This document shows positions 56,621 to 64,000 of a DNA stretch of 64,000 bases, piece after piece (within the stretch, counting starts at the first letter, position 1; the number at the start of each line of letters is the position of its first letter). The stretch is from Marinobacterium arenosum (GTDB lineage: Bacteria; Pseudomonadota; Gammaproteobacteria; Pseudomonadales; Balneatricaceae), in the NCBI RefSeq assembly GCF_019795155.1, contig NZ_JAILYN010000009.1, forward strand, positions 59,452-123,451, written 5' to 3'. The position numbers were made by a program, and so were the translations under genes. The notes under the pieces were generated by a model, which saw only the letters and a list, made by a program, of their open reading frames with translations, did no database searches and was not told the DNA's origin.

Positions 56621-57289
56621 ATGAGCATCTCGGAAGGGCTGCTGACAGGCCCCTGGCTGTGGCTGATCCACCTGTTGTATCTGTTGGCGCTGGGCGCGGC
56701 GGTCTGGCGCGCGCCCTGGCGGGTACTGGCCGACAACCGCCGGCTGCAGCACCTGCTGTTTGGCGCCACCGTGCTGTTGATGATGATGTGGTGGATGCGG
56801 GCCGGCATCTCGCCGGGGCTCAGTATCCACTTCGTCGGCATGACCGCGATGACGCTGATGTTCGGCTGGGATCTGGCGATTCTGGCCGCCTCGCTGGCGC
56901 TGCTGGGCATGACGCTGACCGGCAAGGAGAGCTGGGACGGTTTCACCGTCAACGGCCTCTGTTCGGTGGTGCTGCCGGCGCTGGTCAGCTACGGCATCTA
57001 CCGCTGGGTGGAGTGGAAGCTGCCGAAGAACTTCTTTATCTACCTGTTCCTCTGCGCCTTCATCGGCGGTGGTATCGCCGGCGCCAGCGCCGGGCTCAGC
57101 TCGTCGCTGCTGCTCTGGCTGGCCGATGTCTACAGCTGGGCCAAGATCGAGCATGAGTATATCCGCTACCTGCCGCTGATCATGTTCCCAGAGGGGCTGA
57201 TGAACGGCATCCTGATGACCGGCATGATGGTGTTCTACCCGGATTGGGTACGGACTTTCAACGCCAAGGCCTATATCGATGATCAGTGA
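56621..57289 (+). CDS. CbiM-like ECF transporter permease protein
   Basis: 222-residue membrane protein with about six helices. The layout (WMRAGISPGLSIHFVGMTAM, KESWDGFTVNGLCSVVLPAL, IMFPEGLMNGILMTGMMVFY) resembles energy-coupling-factor permeases of the CbiM type, which bring in cobalt or nickel. No ATPase or T component is adjacent, so partners must lie elsewhere or it works alone. Convergent with regA. Confidence 0.72.
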   Translation: MSISEGLLTGPWLWLIHLLYLLALGAAVWRAPWRVLADNRRLQHLLFGATVLLMMMWWMRAGISPGLSIHFVGMTAMTLMFGWDLAILAASLALLGMTLTGKESWDGFTVNGLCSVVLPALVSYGIYRWVEWKLPKNFFIYLFLCAFIGGGIAGASAGLSSSLLLWLADVYSWAKIEHEYIRYLPLIMFPEGLMNGILMTGMMVFYPDWVRTFNAKAYIDDQ

Positions 57290-57379
57290 GGTTTGAGTCG
57301 ATAGTGCTGAGTTTACAGTGAACAGTGTTCGTGGCGTCTGCCTTACGGCTTAAAGCTGCGAACTGTTCACTCCCAACTG
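57290..57379. repeat. GTTAACTC-rich intergenic repeat, copy 2
   Basis: GAGTTTACAGTGAACAGTG, TGCGAACTGTTCACTCCC and AACTGTTAACTC lie between the convergent permease and regA genes. It shares GAGTTTACAG and AACTGTTAACTC with 45395-45517. The AACAGTG/CACTGTT-like words let it fold. Confidence 0.65.
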
Positions 57380-57922
57380 TTAACTCTTTACCGGCCTCTT
57401 GGCTAATTTTCGTTGCAGCGTTCGGCGGTGCATGCCCAGCGCACGGGCGGTGGCGGAGACGTTGCCGTCGTGGTCGGTCAGCACCTTCTGGATATGTTCC
57501 CACTCCAGCCGGTTGACCGACATCGGCTGTTCCACCACCTCGATCTCGGCATCCGGTTCCGCATTGTCGAAGGCCGCCAGGATCTGGTCGGCGTCGGCCG
57601 GTTTCGGCAGGTAGTTCAGCGCCCCCAATTTGATCGCTTCCACCGCGGTGGAGATGCTGGCGTAGCCGGTCAGCACCAGCATCTTCAATGCCGGCAACAT
57701 TGCCTTCAGCTGCGGAATCAGTGTCAGCCCGGATGGCCCCTCCATCTTCAGATCGATGGTCGCCAGCGCCGGCCGGAACTGCTCGGCGATCTGCAGGGCC
57801 TGGGCCACGTCGCGGGCGACCTGCACCTCATAACCGCGCCGGGTCAGGGCGCGGGACAGCACCCGGGTGAAGGTGGGGTCGTCATCGACAATCAGCAATT
57901 TCTGCGCTGGATGCTGTTCCAT
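57380..57922 (-). CDS. Redox response regulator (RegA/PrrA/ActR, RoxR type)
   Basis: 180 residues from MEQHPAQKLLIVDDD. Receiver domain with the phosphoacceptor Asp57 (LATIDLKMEG) and LVLTGYASISTAVEAIKLGA, then a Fis-type helix-turn-helix (NVSATARALGMHRRTLQRKL). This two-domain form without a sigma-54 module defines the RegA family, which controls respiratory and redox genes. Overlaps regB by 41 bases. Confidence 0.9.
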   Translation of the reverse strand: MEQHPAQKLLIVDDDPTFTRVLSRALTRRGYEVQVARDVAQALQIAEQFRPALATIDLKMEGPSGLTLIPQLKAMLPALKMLVLTGYASISTAVEAIKLGALNYLPKPADADQILAAFDNAEPDAEIEVVEQPMSVNRLEWEHIQKVLTDHDGNVSATARALGMHRRTLQRKLAKRPVKS

Positions 57923-59174
57923 CGCGCTCTCCATGATGAATACGTAGGGTGACTTCGGTCAGGGTGCCGCCGTTCGGGTGGTTGTACAGCCGTACGTCGC
58001 CGTCATGGCGGGCCAGGGTGGTGGCGGTCAGGAACAGGCCGATCCCCAGGCCGCGTCCCTTGGTGGTGACGAACGGCTTACCCAGGTGTTGGCTCTGCTC
58101 CAGCGACAGGCCGGGGCCCTGGTCATGGATTCTCAGCCAGATCTCTCTGGCATCCCAGTCCAGCTGAATCCGGATACCCGTTGGGTTGGCGTCGGCGGCG
58201 TTATTGAGCAGGTTCAACAGCGCCTGACGTAGCGAGGTGCTGCCTTCGACCGCCGGCAGCGGCCCGCCTGGTAGCGCCGCCAGCTGGAAATCGACCTCCG
58301 GCCGCATCAGCTGCCACTGCTCCAGCGCGTCGGCCAGCAACCGGTCGACCGGCACCGGGCCCTGGCTGGCCTGCTCGTCGCGTACCGTACGGGTCAGCTG
58401 CTGCAGCCGCTCGGCGCAGCTGTCGACCTGGCTCTGCAGCAGTTGCAGATCCTCCAGCAATGCCGGGTCATCGCGATGATCCAGCTCCAGCTCTTTCAGC
58501 ACCACCCGCATGGTGGACAGCGGCGTGCCCAGCTCATGGGCGGTGCCGGCGGCCATGGTGGCCAGCGACAGCAGCTGCTGATCGTGCAGCCGGCGCTCGC
58601 GCTCCTGCTCCAAGCGCTCCTGCTGCTGCTGCATCGAAGCGCGCATCCGCACGATGAAATAGGTCAGGATCGCCGTGGTCAGCAGGAAGTTGAGCCACAT
58701 GCCGGTGATGTGCAGGTCGAACAGGCTCAGCAGCCGATGCTGGTGGCTGTCCTGTAGCGGCAGAATCTCGATGTAGTAGTGCAGCAGCGAGCTGTAGATC
58801 GCCGCCGCCAGCAGCGCGATCAGCAGCGTCAGTCGGCGTGACAGCGTTGAGGCGGCGATGATCAGCGGCAACAGCAGCAGGAAGATGAACGGGTTGCCGG
58901 CGCCGCCGGTCTGGTACAGCAGGCAGCCGTACAGTACCAGGTCGGCCACTAGGTGGGTCGCCAGCTCCGGCTCGGTGACCGGCCAGGGCGAGTGCAGCCG
59001 GGCGAAGGTGGCCGCGTTCATCAACGCCGTCGCCGCCAATGTCGAGCCGACCAGCCAGGGATTGAACTCGGCCTGCAGGGCGAACAGCGCGAACAACAGC
59101 GCGCCGCTCAGACCCAGCAGGGTCAGGAAGCGGATATAGGTCAGTTGCAGCAGCTGGTCGTGGTGCGGGTTCAT
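57882..59174 (-). CDS. Redox sensor histidine kinase (RegB/PrrB, RoxS type)
   Basis: 430 residues. Six membrane helices (about 15-175) include the ubiquinone-site motif GGAGNPF at 90-96. H-box with His213 in AAGTAHELGTPLSTMR, a cysteine at 253 (QVDSCAERLQ) at the position of the RegB redox cysteine, then N, G1 and G2 boxes (NLLNNAADANPTG, HDQGPGL, GRGLGIGLFL). It should phosphorylate the RegA-type regulator encoded just downstream in response to the quinone pool. Confidence 0.92.
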   Translation of the reverse strand: MNPHHDQLLQLTYIRFLTLLGLSGALLFALFALQAEFNPWLVGSTLAATALMNAATFARLHSPWPVTEPELATHLVADLVLYGCLLYQTGGAGNPFIFLLLLPLIIAASTLSRRLTLLIALLAAAIYSSLLHYYIEILPLQDSHQHRLLSLFDLHITGMWLNFLLTTAILTYFIVRMRASMQQQQERLEQERERRLHDQQLLSLATMAAGTAHELGTPLSTMRVVLKELELDHRDDPALLEDLQLLQSQVDSCAERLQQLTRTVRDEQASQGPVPVDRLLADALEQWQLMRPEVDFQLAALPGGPLPAVEGSTSLRQALLNLLNNAADANPTGIRIQLDWDAREIWLRIHDQGPGLSLEQSQHLGKPFVTTKGRGLGIGLFLTATTLARHDGDVRLYNHPNGGTLTEVTLRIHHGERDGTASSAEIADCR

Positions 59175-59414
59175 GGCGCCCTAGTATATCCGAGCTGCGC
59201 GCTCAGGAGGTGCGACAATTCGCCACAGCAGGACCACGCAGCGGCTTCGGGCATAATCGCAGAATCGGACACGTCTGGCCGCTATCCGGCGCCTACACTG
59301 GCTGAGCCGAGATGCGGCGAAGCGATGCCCGGCCGGTTGGCCTGAGGTCGATGTTCGTTATGATGGCACTACCCGGCGGTATCAATGACGCCGGTCCGAT
59401 CAAGGAGACGATCT

Positions 59415-60371
59415 GTGACTGACCCTTTGCCGGCCAACCTGGTGCCGGAGCACCACTTGATAGCCGCGCTGTCGCCGCGTTGGCGGCAACGCTTCGAACG
59501 GGCGATCGCCTATCTGATCGACACGCTGGACCAGACGCCGCCGCCGACCTGGCAGCAGGTGGCTGAGCACTGTGCCCTGTCGGCCGGTCACTTCCACCGG
59601 ATGTTCCGCCTGGTGTTCCAGGAAACCCCGGCCCAGTATCAGGGGCGGTTGCGGCTGCAGTGGGCGGTGTTCCTGCTGCTCGATGAGCCGCTGCTCAGTG
59701 TCACCGAGGTGGCGCAGTATTGCGGCTACTCCTCATCCCAGGCGCTGGCCAAGGCATTGCAGCGGGAGCTGAAACTGACCGCCCGGCAGATACGCCGGCT
59801 GGCCGAGGGGGATCACCAGGCCGAGCGCGAAGCCTTGCTGCGCCGGCTGGGCCAGCCGGCGCGGCAAACGGACTGCCTGGAGCGGCAGATCGCCAGGCAG
59901 CTGACGTTCCGGCAGGTCGAGCAGCCGGTGCGCCAGCTCTCGCTGGTGCCGCTGGCCTCGCCGGGCCTGGTGAGGATCGACCGGCTCTGGCGGCGCAGGT
60001 TCGCCAGGCCGGGCCGCGAGATGGTGCTGCTGACGCCGGTGGCGGATCTGGAAAAGCCGCCGCAGCAGTTGGTCATCCAGCTGGGGATCGAGTTGGCAGC
60101 CAGCTCTGGCGACAACTATCAGCTGCCGGCAGGCCGTTTTCTCAGCTGCCGGGTGTCGATCAGCAGTGAAGTGGGCTACCTGGCGGTCTGGGATGCGCTG
60201 TACGCCTATCTGCTGGAGCATGATCTGGAACTGGATATGACGGCCAGTTGTATCGAGGTTATTCACAATCCCGAGGCGCTCTGGAGCGAACCCTCGGACA
60301 TGACGATCAGCGTGCCGCTGCTGACGCGCCGGCCCGGTGGTGAAGTCGAAGACGGCGTCGCCCGGCGTTGA
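59415..60371 (+). CDS. AraC-family regulator with GyrI-like domain
   Basis: 318 residues from a GTG at 59415, chosen because AAGGAG lies seven bases before it. An AraC HTH comes first (about 28-110: VAEHCALSAGHFHRMFRLVF, VTEVAQYCGYSSSQALAKAL), then a GyrI/SOUL-like effector domain (about 150-310, ending PSDMTISVPLLTR). Such proteins sense drugs or small ligands. It is followed 30 bases later by a membrane-protein gene that it may control. Confidence 0.87.
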   Translation: MTDPLPANLVPEHHLIAALSPRWRQRFERAIAYLIDTLDQTPPPTWQQVAEHCALSAGHFHRMFRLVFQETPAQYQGRLRLQWAVFLLLDEPLLSVTEVAQYCGYSSSQALAKALQRELKLTARQIRRLAEGDHQAEREALLRRLGQPARQTDCLERQIARQLTFRQVEQPVRQLSLVPLASPGLVRIDRLWRRRFARPGREMVLLTPVADLEKPPQQLVIQLGIELAASSGDNYQLPAGRFLSCRVSISSEVGYLAVWDALYAYLLEHDLELDMTASCIEVIHNPEALWSEPSDMTISVPLLTRRPGGEVEDGVARR

Positions 60372-60401
60372 ACGTCGCCGGAAAGAGCAGGAGTTTGCAC
60401 A

Positions 60402-61505
60402 ATGGCTGCAGTGGGTAAGTCGGTATCGGAGCGACTGGATGGGCTCGATCTGGCCAGATTGTTCGCATTTGTCGGCATGGTGATCGTGAACTTCAATATC
60501 GTCATGGCTGGGGATGCACCGGGCGGCGGCTTTTTTGGGGGGCTGATCGCCGCGCTGGAAGGCAAGGCGGCGGCGACCTTCGTGGTGCTGGCCGGGGTCG
60601 GTCTCGGGCTCGAAACGGCGCGTGCGCTGGACCGCCGCAAGTACCTCGAGCTGTTGGCCCGGGCGCTGTTTCTGCTGCTGCTGGGCATGCTCAATGCGCT
60701 GATTTTCCAAGCCGATATTCTGCACTACTACGCATTCTATTTTCTGTTCGGCATGCTGGTGCTGAGGCTGGCGGCCCGCTGGCTGCTGGTTGCGATGCTC
60801 GGCTGCAACCTGGTCTTCGTGCTGATGATCCTCCTGCTGGACTACGACTCTGGCTGGAACTGGGGCGACTACAGCTACGTGGATTTCTGGTCGCCTGGCG
60901 GTTTTCTGCGCAACCTGTTGTTCAACGGCTGGCACCCGCTTTTCCCCTGGTTGAGTTTCCTGATTTTTGGTCTGCTGCTCGGCCGGCTGAGGCTCGGCGA
61001 GCGGCGTTGCCAGAGCGTTTTGCTGCTGCTGGGGGGGCTCGGCCTGCTGTTGGTGGAGGCGCTGTCAGCTCGGCTGACCGGGCTGCTGGCGGGGACCGAG
61101 CTGGCCGTGCTGGTCACCACCAAGCCGGTACCGCCGATGCCGCTGTATATGCTGAGCGGCTTCTGTAGCGCCACGCTGCTGATCGCCGGTTGCCTGCTGG
61201 TTGCGAGCCGACCAGGCTCGGGACGTTGGCTGCAACTGCTGTTGCCGGCTGGGCGACAGACGCTGACGCTCTATATCGCGCATATCCTGATCGGTGTGGA
61301 GTCGCTGGAAGCAATGGGTTTGATCGGCGCTCGGTCGTCGCTGGAGGCGTTGCTGGCAGCGGCGCTCTTCTGTTCGCTGGCTGTCGGCTACGCCTATCTC
61401 TGGTCGTGCCGCTTTGGGCGCGGCCCCATAGAGACGGCGATGCGCGGCTTTTCCCAATGGCAGCGGCGACGCTGGGCGGCTGCACTCGGCGGATCGATAC
61501 ATTGA
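60402..61505 (+). CDS. DUF418/DUF1624-like multi-pass membrane protein
   Basis: 367 residues, about ten helices. The start RLDGLDLARLFAFVGMVIVN with KAAATFVVLAGVGLGLETAR matches the DUF418/DUF1624 acyltransferase-like group. LPAGRQTLTLYIAHILIG near residue 284 is also typical. YeiB-type proteins have no settled function. Downstream of an AraC regulator with a short spacer. Confidence 0.78.
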   Translation: MAAVGKSVSERLDGLDLARLFAFVGMVIVNFNIVMAGDAPGGGFFGGLIAALEGKAAATFVVLAGVGLGLETARALDRRKYLELLARALFLLLLGMLNALIFQADILHYYAFYFLFGMLVLRLAARWLLVAMLGCNLVFVLMILLLDYDSGWNWGDYSYVDFWSPGGFLRNLLFNGWHPLFPWLSFLIFGLLLGRLRLGERRCQSVLLLLGGLGLLLVEALSARLTGLLAGTELAVLVTTKPVPPMPLYMLSGFCSATLLIAGCLLVASRPGSGRWLQLLLPAGRQTLTLYIAHILIGVESLEAMGLIGARSSLEALLAAALFCSLAVGYAYLWSCRFGRGPIETAMRGFSQWQRRRWAAALGGSIH

Positions 61506-61584
61506 CATATACTGTACTCATCAAAGCCGGATCTTGCCCGGCATGCCGCGTTGGCTGACAGCAGATGCATGGCCGGCGCAACGA

Positions 61585-62076
61585 ATGGAGGGCGCAAAGC
61601 CCGTGCCGACGTCCAAGCTGGAAATATTGCAACAGATGCCGATCTTTGGCGGCATCAGTGATGAAGCTCTGCAGTTTCTGTTGGTGAGATCGTCCGCCGT
61701 CAAACTCGATGCCGGTGAGTTCTTTTTCCATGAAGGTGATAGCGCCGAGTCCCTGTACGTATTGGAGCGGGGCAAGGTCTCCATTACCAAGTGCTGGGAG
61801 GAGCAGAACTGCATTATCCGGTACCTGGCGCAGGGCGACTGCTTCGGTGAGATGGCGTTGATCGATATGGGCCCCCGTAGCGCCACGGTGAGGGCCGAAG
61901 AGGATTGCTGCGCGATCGAGTTGTCATTGAATGCGCTGTACGAGCTCTATCAGCAGGACCCGACCCAGTTCGCGATGATCCAGATGAACATGGCCCGGGA
62001 GCTGAGCCGGCGTCTGCGCGAGGTCAACGAACGGCTGTTCCAGATGCAACTCGATGCGCAGCCGCCGAAAGGCTGA
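61585..62076 (+). CDS. Single-domain cyclic-nucleotide-binding protein
   Basis: 163 residues with one cNMP-binding domain: FFFHEGDSAESLYVLERGKV, YLAQGDCFGEMALIDMGPRS (phosphate-binding cassette, GEMALID then PRSATV) and a closing helix. It stops after QMQLDAQPPKG with no DNA-binding domain, unlike CRP. Either an ATG (61585) or a GTG at 61603 with GGAGG upstream may be the start. Probably a cAMP- or cGMP-sensing protein that acts on a partner. prfC follows after a 186-base spacer. Confidence 0.82.
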   Translation: MEGAKPVPTSKLEILQQMPIFGGISDEALQFLLVRSSAVKLDAGEFFFHEGDSAESLYVLERGKVSITKCWEEQNCIIRYLAQGDCFGEMALIDMGPRSATVRAEEDCCAIELSLNALYELYQQDPTQFAMIQMNMARELSRRLREVNERLFQMQLDAQPPKG

Positions 62077-62262
62077 TATCAGGTCGGATTTATGTTGGCG
62101 CGCCATCGCACGTCGTGGGGCGATCTTTGGAGCATCGATTGTCTATCAGGCCGGGATCGGCGAAAATAGCACCAATCCCGTTCAACTCTGCAGAGCCTGG
62201 CTGGAATCGCTCCGCTTGGGCTTAAGTTTGCCCACTCTGCGTCAGTTAGAAGAAATCATTTG

Positions 62263-63843
62263 ATGTCACAGATTGCCCAGGAAGTCGGCAAGCGCCGTAC
62301 TTTTGCCATTATTTCCCACCCGGACGCCGGTAAGACCACGATCACCGAAAAACTGCTGCTGTTCGGAAACCTGATTCAGACCGCCGGTACCGTCAAGGGC
62401 AAGAAGAGCGATCGCCATGCCACCTCCGACTGGATGTCGATGGAGCAGGAGCGCGGTATCTCCATCACCTCGTCGGTGATGCAGTTCCCCTGGGCCGGCC
62501 GTACCGTCAACCTGCTGGACACCCCGGGGCACGAGGACTTCTCAGAGGATACCTACCGTACCCTGACCGCGGTGGACTCCGCGTTGATGGTGGTGGACGG
62601 CGCCAAGGGTGTCGAGGACCGCACCATCAAGCTGATGGAGGTCTGCCGGCTGCGTGACACGCCGATCTTCTCGTTCGTCAACAAGATGGACCGCGACATC
62701 CGCGACCCGATCGAGTTGCTCGACGAGATCGAGGAGGTGTTGAAGATCGCCGCCGCGCCGATCACCTGGCCGATCGGCATGGGCAAGCTGTTCAAGGGGG
62801 TCTACAACCTCTACACCGACGAGATCCACCTGTTCACGCCGGGTATGGGCCATACCATTCCGGAGGATCTGCGCATTCAGGGGCTGGACAGCGCCGAGGC
62901 GCGCGAGCTGCTGGGCGACGAGTACGACGACTACCTGGAAGAGATCGAGCTGGTGCGTGGCGCCACCCACGAATGGGACCAGGATGCGTTCCTGGCCGGT
63001 GAGCTGACCCCGGTCTACTTCGGCACCGCATTGGGCAACTTCGGCGTGCGCGAGATGCTGAACGGCTTCGTCGAGTGGGCGCCGGCACCGATCCCTCGCC
63101 AGACCGAAGCCCGTGAAGTGGCTGCCGACGAGGAGAAATTCTCCGGCTTCGTCTTCAAGATCCAGGCCAATATGGACCCGAAACACCGTGACCGTATCGC
63201 CTTCATGCGCATCTGTTCCGGCCGCTACACCAAGGGCATGAAGATGAAGCACACCCGGATCAACAAGGACGTGAAGATCGCCGACGCGGTGACCTTCCTG
63301 GCCGGCGACCGGGCCAACGTCGAGGAGGCCTGGTCCGGTGATATCATCGGCCTGCACAACCACGGCACTATCCAGATCGGCGACACCTTCACCGAAGGCG
63401 AGAGCCTGAAGTTCACCGGCATTCCGCACTTCGCGCCGGAGATGTTCCGCCGCGTGCGACCGCTCGACCCGCTGAAGATGAAGCAGCTGCAGAAAGGCTT
63501 GCAGCAGCTGTCGGAGGAGGGCGCGGTGCAGCTGTTCCAGCCGCTGAAGAACAACGACCTGGTGCTGGGTGCGGTGGGTCAACTGCAGTTCGACGTGGTG
63601 GTGTTCCGGCTGAAGGACGAGTACAAGGTGGACTGCGTCTACGAGGCGGTCAACGTGCAGACCGCCCGCTGGGTGGAGTGTGACGATAACAAGAAACTGG
63701 AAGAGTTCCGTCGCAAGAACCACGACAATCTGGCGATCGACGGCGCCGGCCTGCTGACCTACCTGGCGCCGACCCGGGTCAACCTGTCGCTGGCCGAAGA
63801 ACGCGCTCCTGATGTGCTGTTCCGCGCCACCCGCGAGCACTGA
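62263..63843 (+). CDS. prfC: Peptide chain release factor 3
   Basis: GTPase that recycles RF1/RF2 from the ribosome. 526 residues from the ATG at 62263. G1 [11 protein letters not shown]3 [12 protein letters not shown]4 NKMDRD, and the EF-G-like domains II and III, with the RF3 ending [21 protein letters not shown] terminator follows at 63927. Confidence 0.97.
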   Translation: MSQIAQEVGKRRTFAIISHPDAGKTTITEKLLLFGNLIQTAGTVKGKKSDRHATSDWMSMEQERGISITSSVMQFPWAGRTVNLLDTPGHEDFSEDTYRTLTAVDSALMVVDGAKGVEDRTIKLMEVCRLRDTPIFSFVNKMDRDIRDPIELLDEIEEVLKIAAAPITWPIGMGKLFKGVYNLYTDEIHLFTPGMGHTIPEDLRIQGLDSAEARELLGDEYDDYLEEIELVRGATHEWDQDAFLAGELTPVYFGTALGNFGVREMLNGFVEWAPAPIPRQTEAREVAADEEKFSGFVFKIQANMDPKHRDRIAFMRICSGRYTKGMKMKHTRINKDVKIADAVTFLAGDRANVEEAWSGDIIGLHNHGTIQIGDTFTEGESLKFTGIPHFAPEMFRRVRPLDPLKMKQLQKGLQQLSEEGAVQLFQPLKNNDLVLGAVGQLQFDVVVFRLKDEYKVDCVYEAVNVQTARWVECDDNKKLEEFRRKNHDNLAIDGAGLLTYLAPTRVNLSLAEERAPDVLFRATREH

Positions 63844-63879
63844 TTGCTAACGATCCTCGATAAGAAAGCGGCCTGATGG

Positions 63880-63920
63880 CTAATGCCGATCAGTTAAGCT
63901 CTTTAACTTGCTGATCAGGC
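63880..63920. repeat. IS4-end-like motif copy 2
   Basis: GGCTAATGCCGATCAGTTAA is close to the IS4-family terminal repeat. GATCAGTTAAG and the inverted CTTAA/TTGCTGATCAGGC let it fold. Shares CCGATCAGTTAAGCTC with 37115-37135. No transposase is present. Confidence 0.45.
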
Positions 63921-63926
63921 AAGAGA

Positions 63927-63963
63927 AAATCCGGAATCCATGTTAAGGGTTCCGGATTTTTTT
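63927..63963 (+). terminator. Rho-independent terminator after prfC
   Basis: AATCCGGAA, a loop, TTCCGGATT and TTTTTTT. The remaining bases to the window end hold no recognisable gene. Confidence 0.88.
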
Positions 63964-64000
63964 ATGCATTTCAGTCAGGCAGTGGATGCCATCTCTCGCG

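Overview
The window is a high-GC gammaproteobacterial chromosome segment. The gene orders fit this: proA-nadD-rsfS-rlmH-mrdA-rodA-mltB-rlpA, dacA-dat-ybeD-lipB-lipA, holA-lptE-leuS and lnt-ybeX-ybeY-ybeZ-miaB. The complete EF-P lysylation set (efp, epmA, epmB) and a RegB/RegA (RoxS/RoxR) redox pair also fit. An Oceanospirillales- or Pseudomonadales-like marine bacterium is plausible, but the sequence does not let me name a genus. No rRNA or tRNA gene and no CRISPR array was seen.

Layout. 1-3657: an edge-truncated BenE-family transporter, divergent from an XRE-cupin regulator (the E. coli ydcO/ydcN arrangement), then a membrane diguanylate cyclase. 3660-7300: a visibly AT-rich accessory island with an IS30 transposase remnant, a complete IS3-family element and small minus-strand genes separated by integron attC sites. 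No integrase is present, so this is a cassette cluster without integrase (CALIN). The IS3 element sits in the loop of one attC. 7730-18730: an Lrp regulator, a long-form leuA, a Na/Pi-type transporter, a LysE exporter, a LysR regulator divergent from a glutathionyl-hydroquinone reductase plus DODA-type dioxygenase pair, a SIMPL protein and a large membrane-anchored protein of unknown function.

19028-30914 is a long block for proline and NAD synthesis, ribosome maturation, cell elongation and peptidoglycan remodelling, and lipoate. 31293-45340 holds an OsmC protein, a lipoprotein cytochrome c, holA-lptE-leuS, a YbeL-like zinc-ribbon protein, an orphan protein, a broken RTX gene and the lnt-ybeXYZ-miaB cluster. 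45518-63843 holds a chemoreceptor, a YpsA-like protein, epmB/efp/epmA, a CPBP protease, a PatB-type C-S lyase, a second (short-form) leuA, rimI with its upstream partner, a CbiM-like permease next to regB-regA, an AraC/GyrI regulator, a DUF418-like membrane protein, a single-domain cNMP-binding protein and prfC.

The most unusual content is the integrase-less cassette array with an IS in an attC loop, the RTX gene inactivated by a frameshift and an amber codon, and the coexistence of two leuA subfamilies. Several families of intergenic repeats (TGTAGGG inverted repeats, a 164-bp MITE-like element, GTTAACTC-rich repeats, IS4-end-like motifs) and a regularly spaced set of GTACAG boxes upstream of lysE also stand out.
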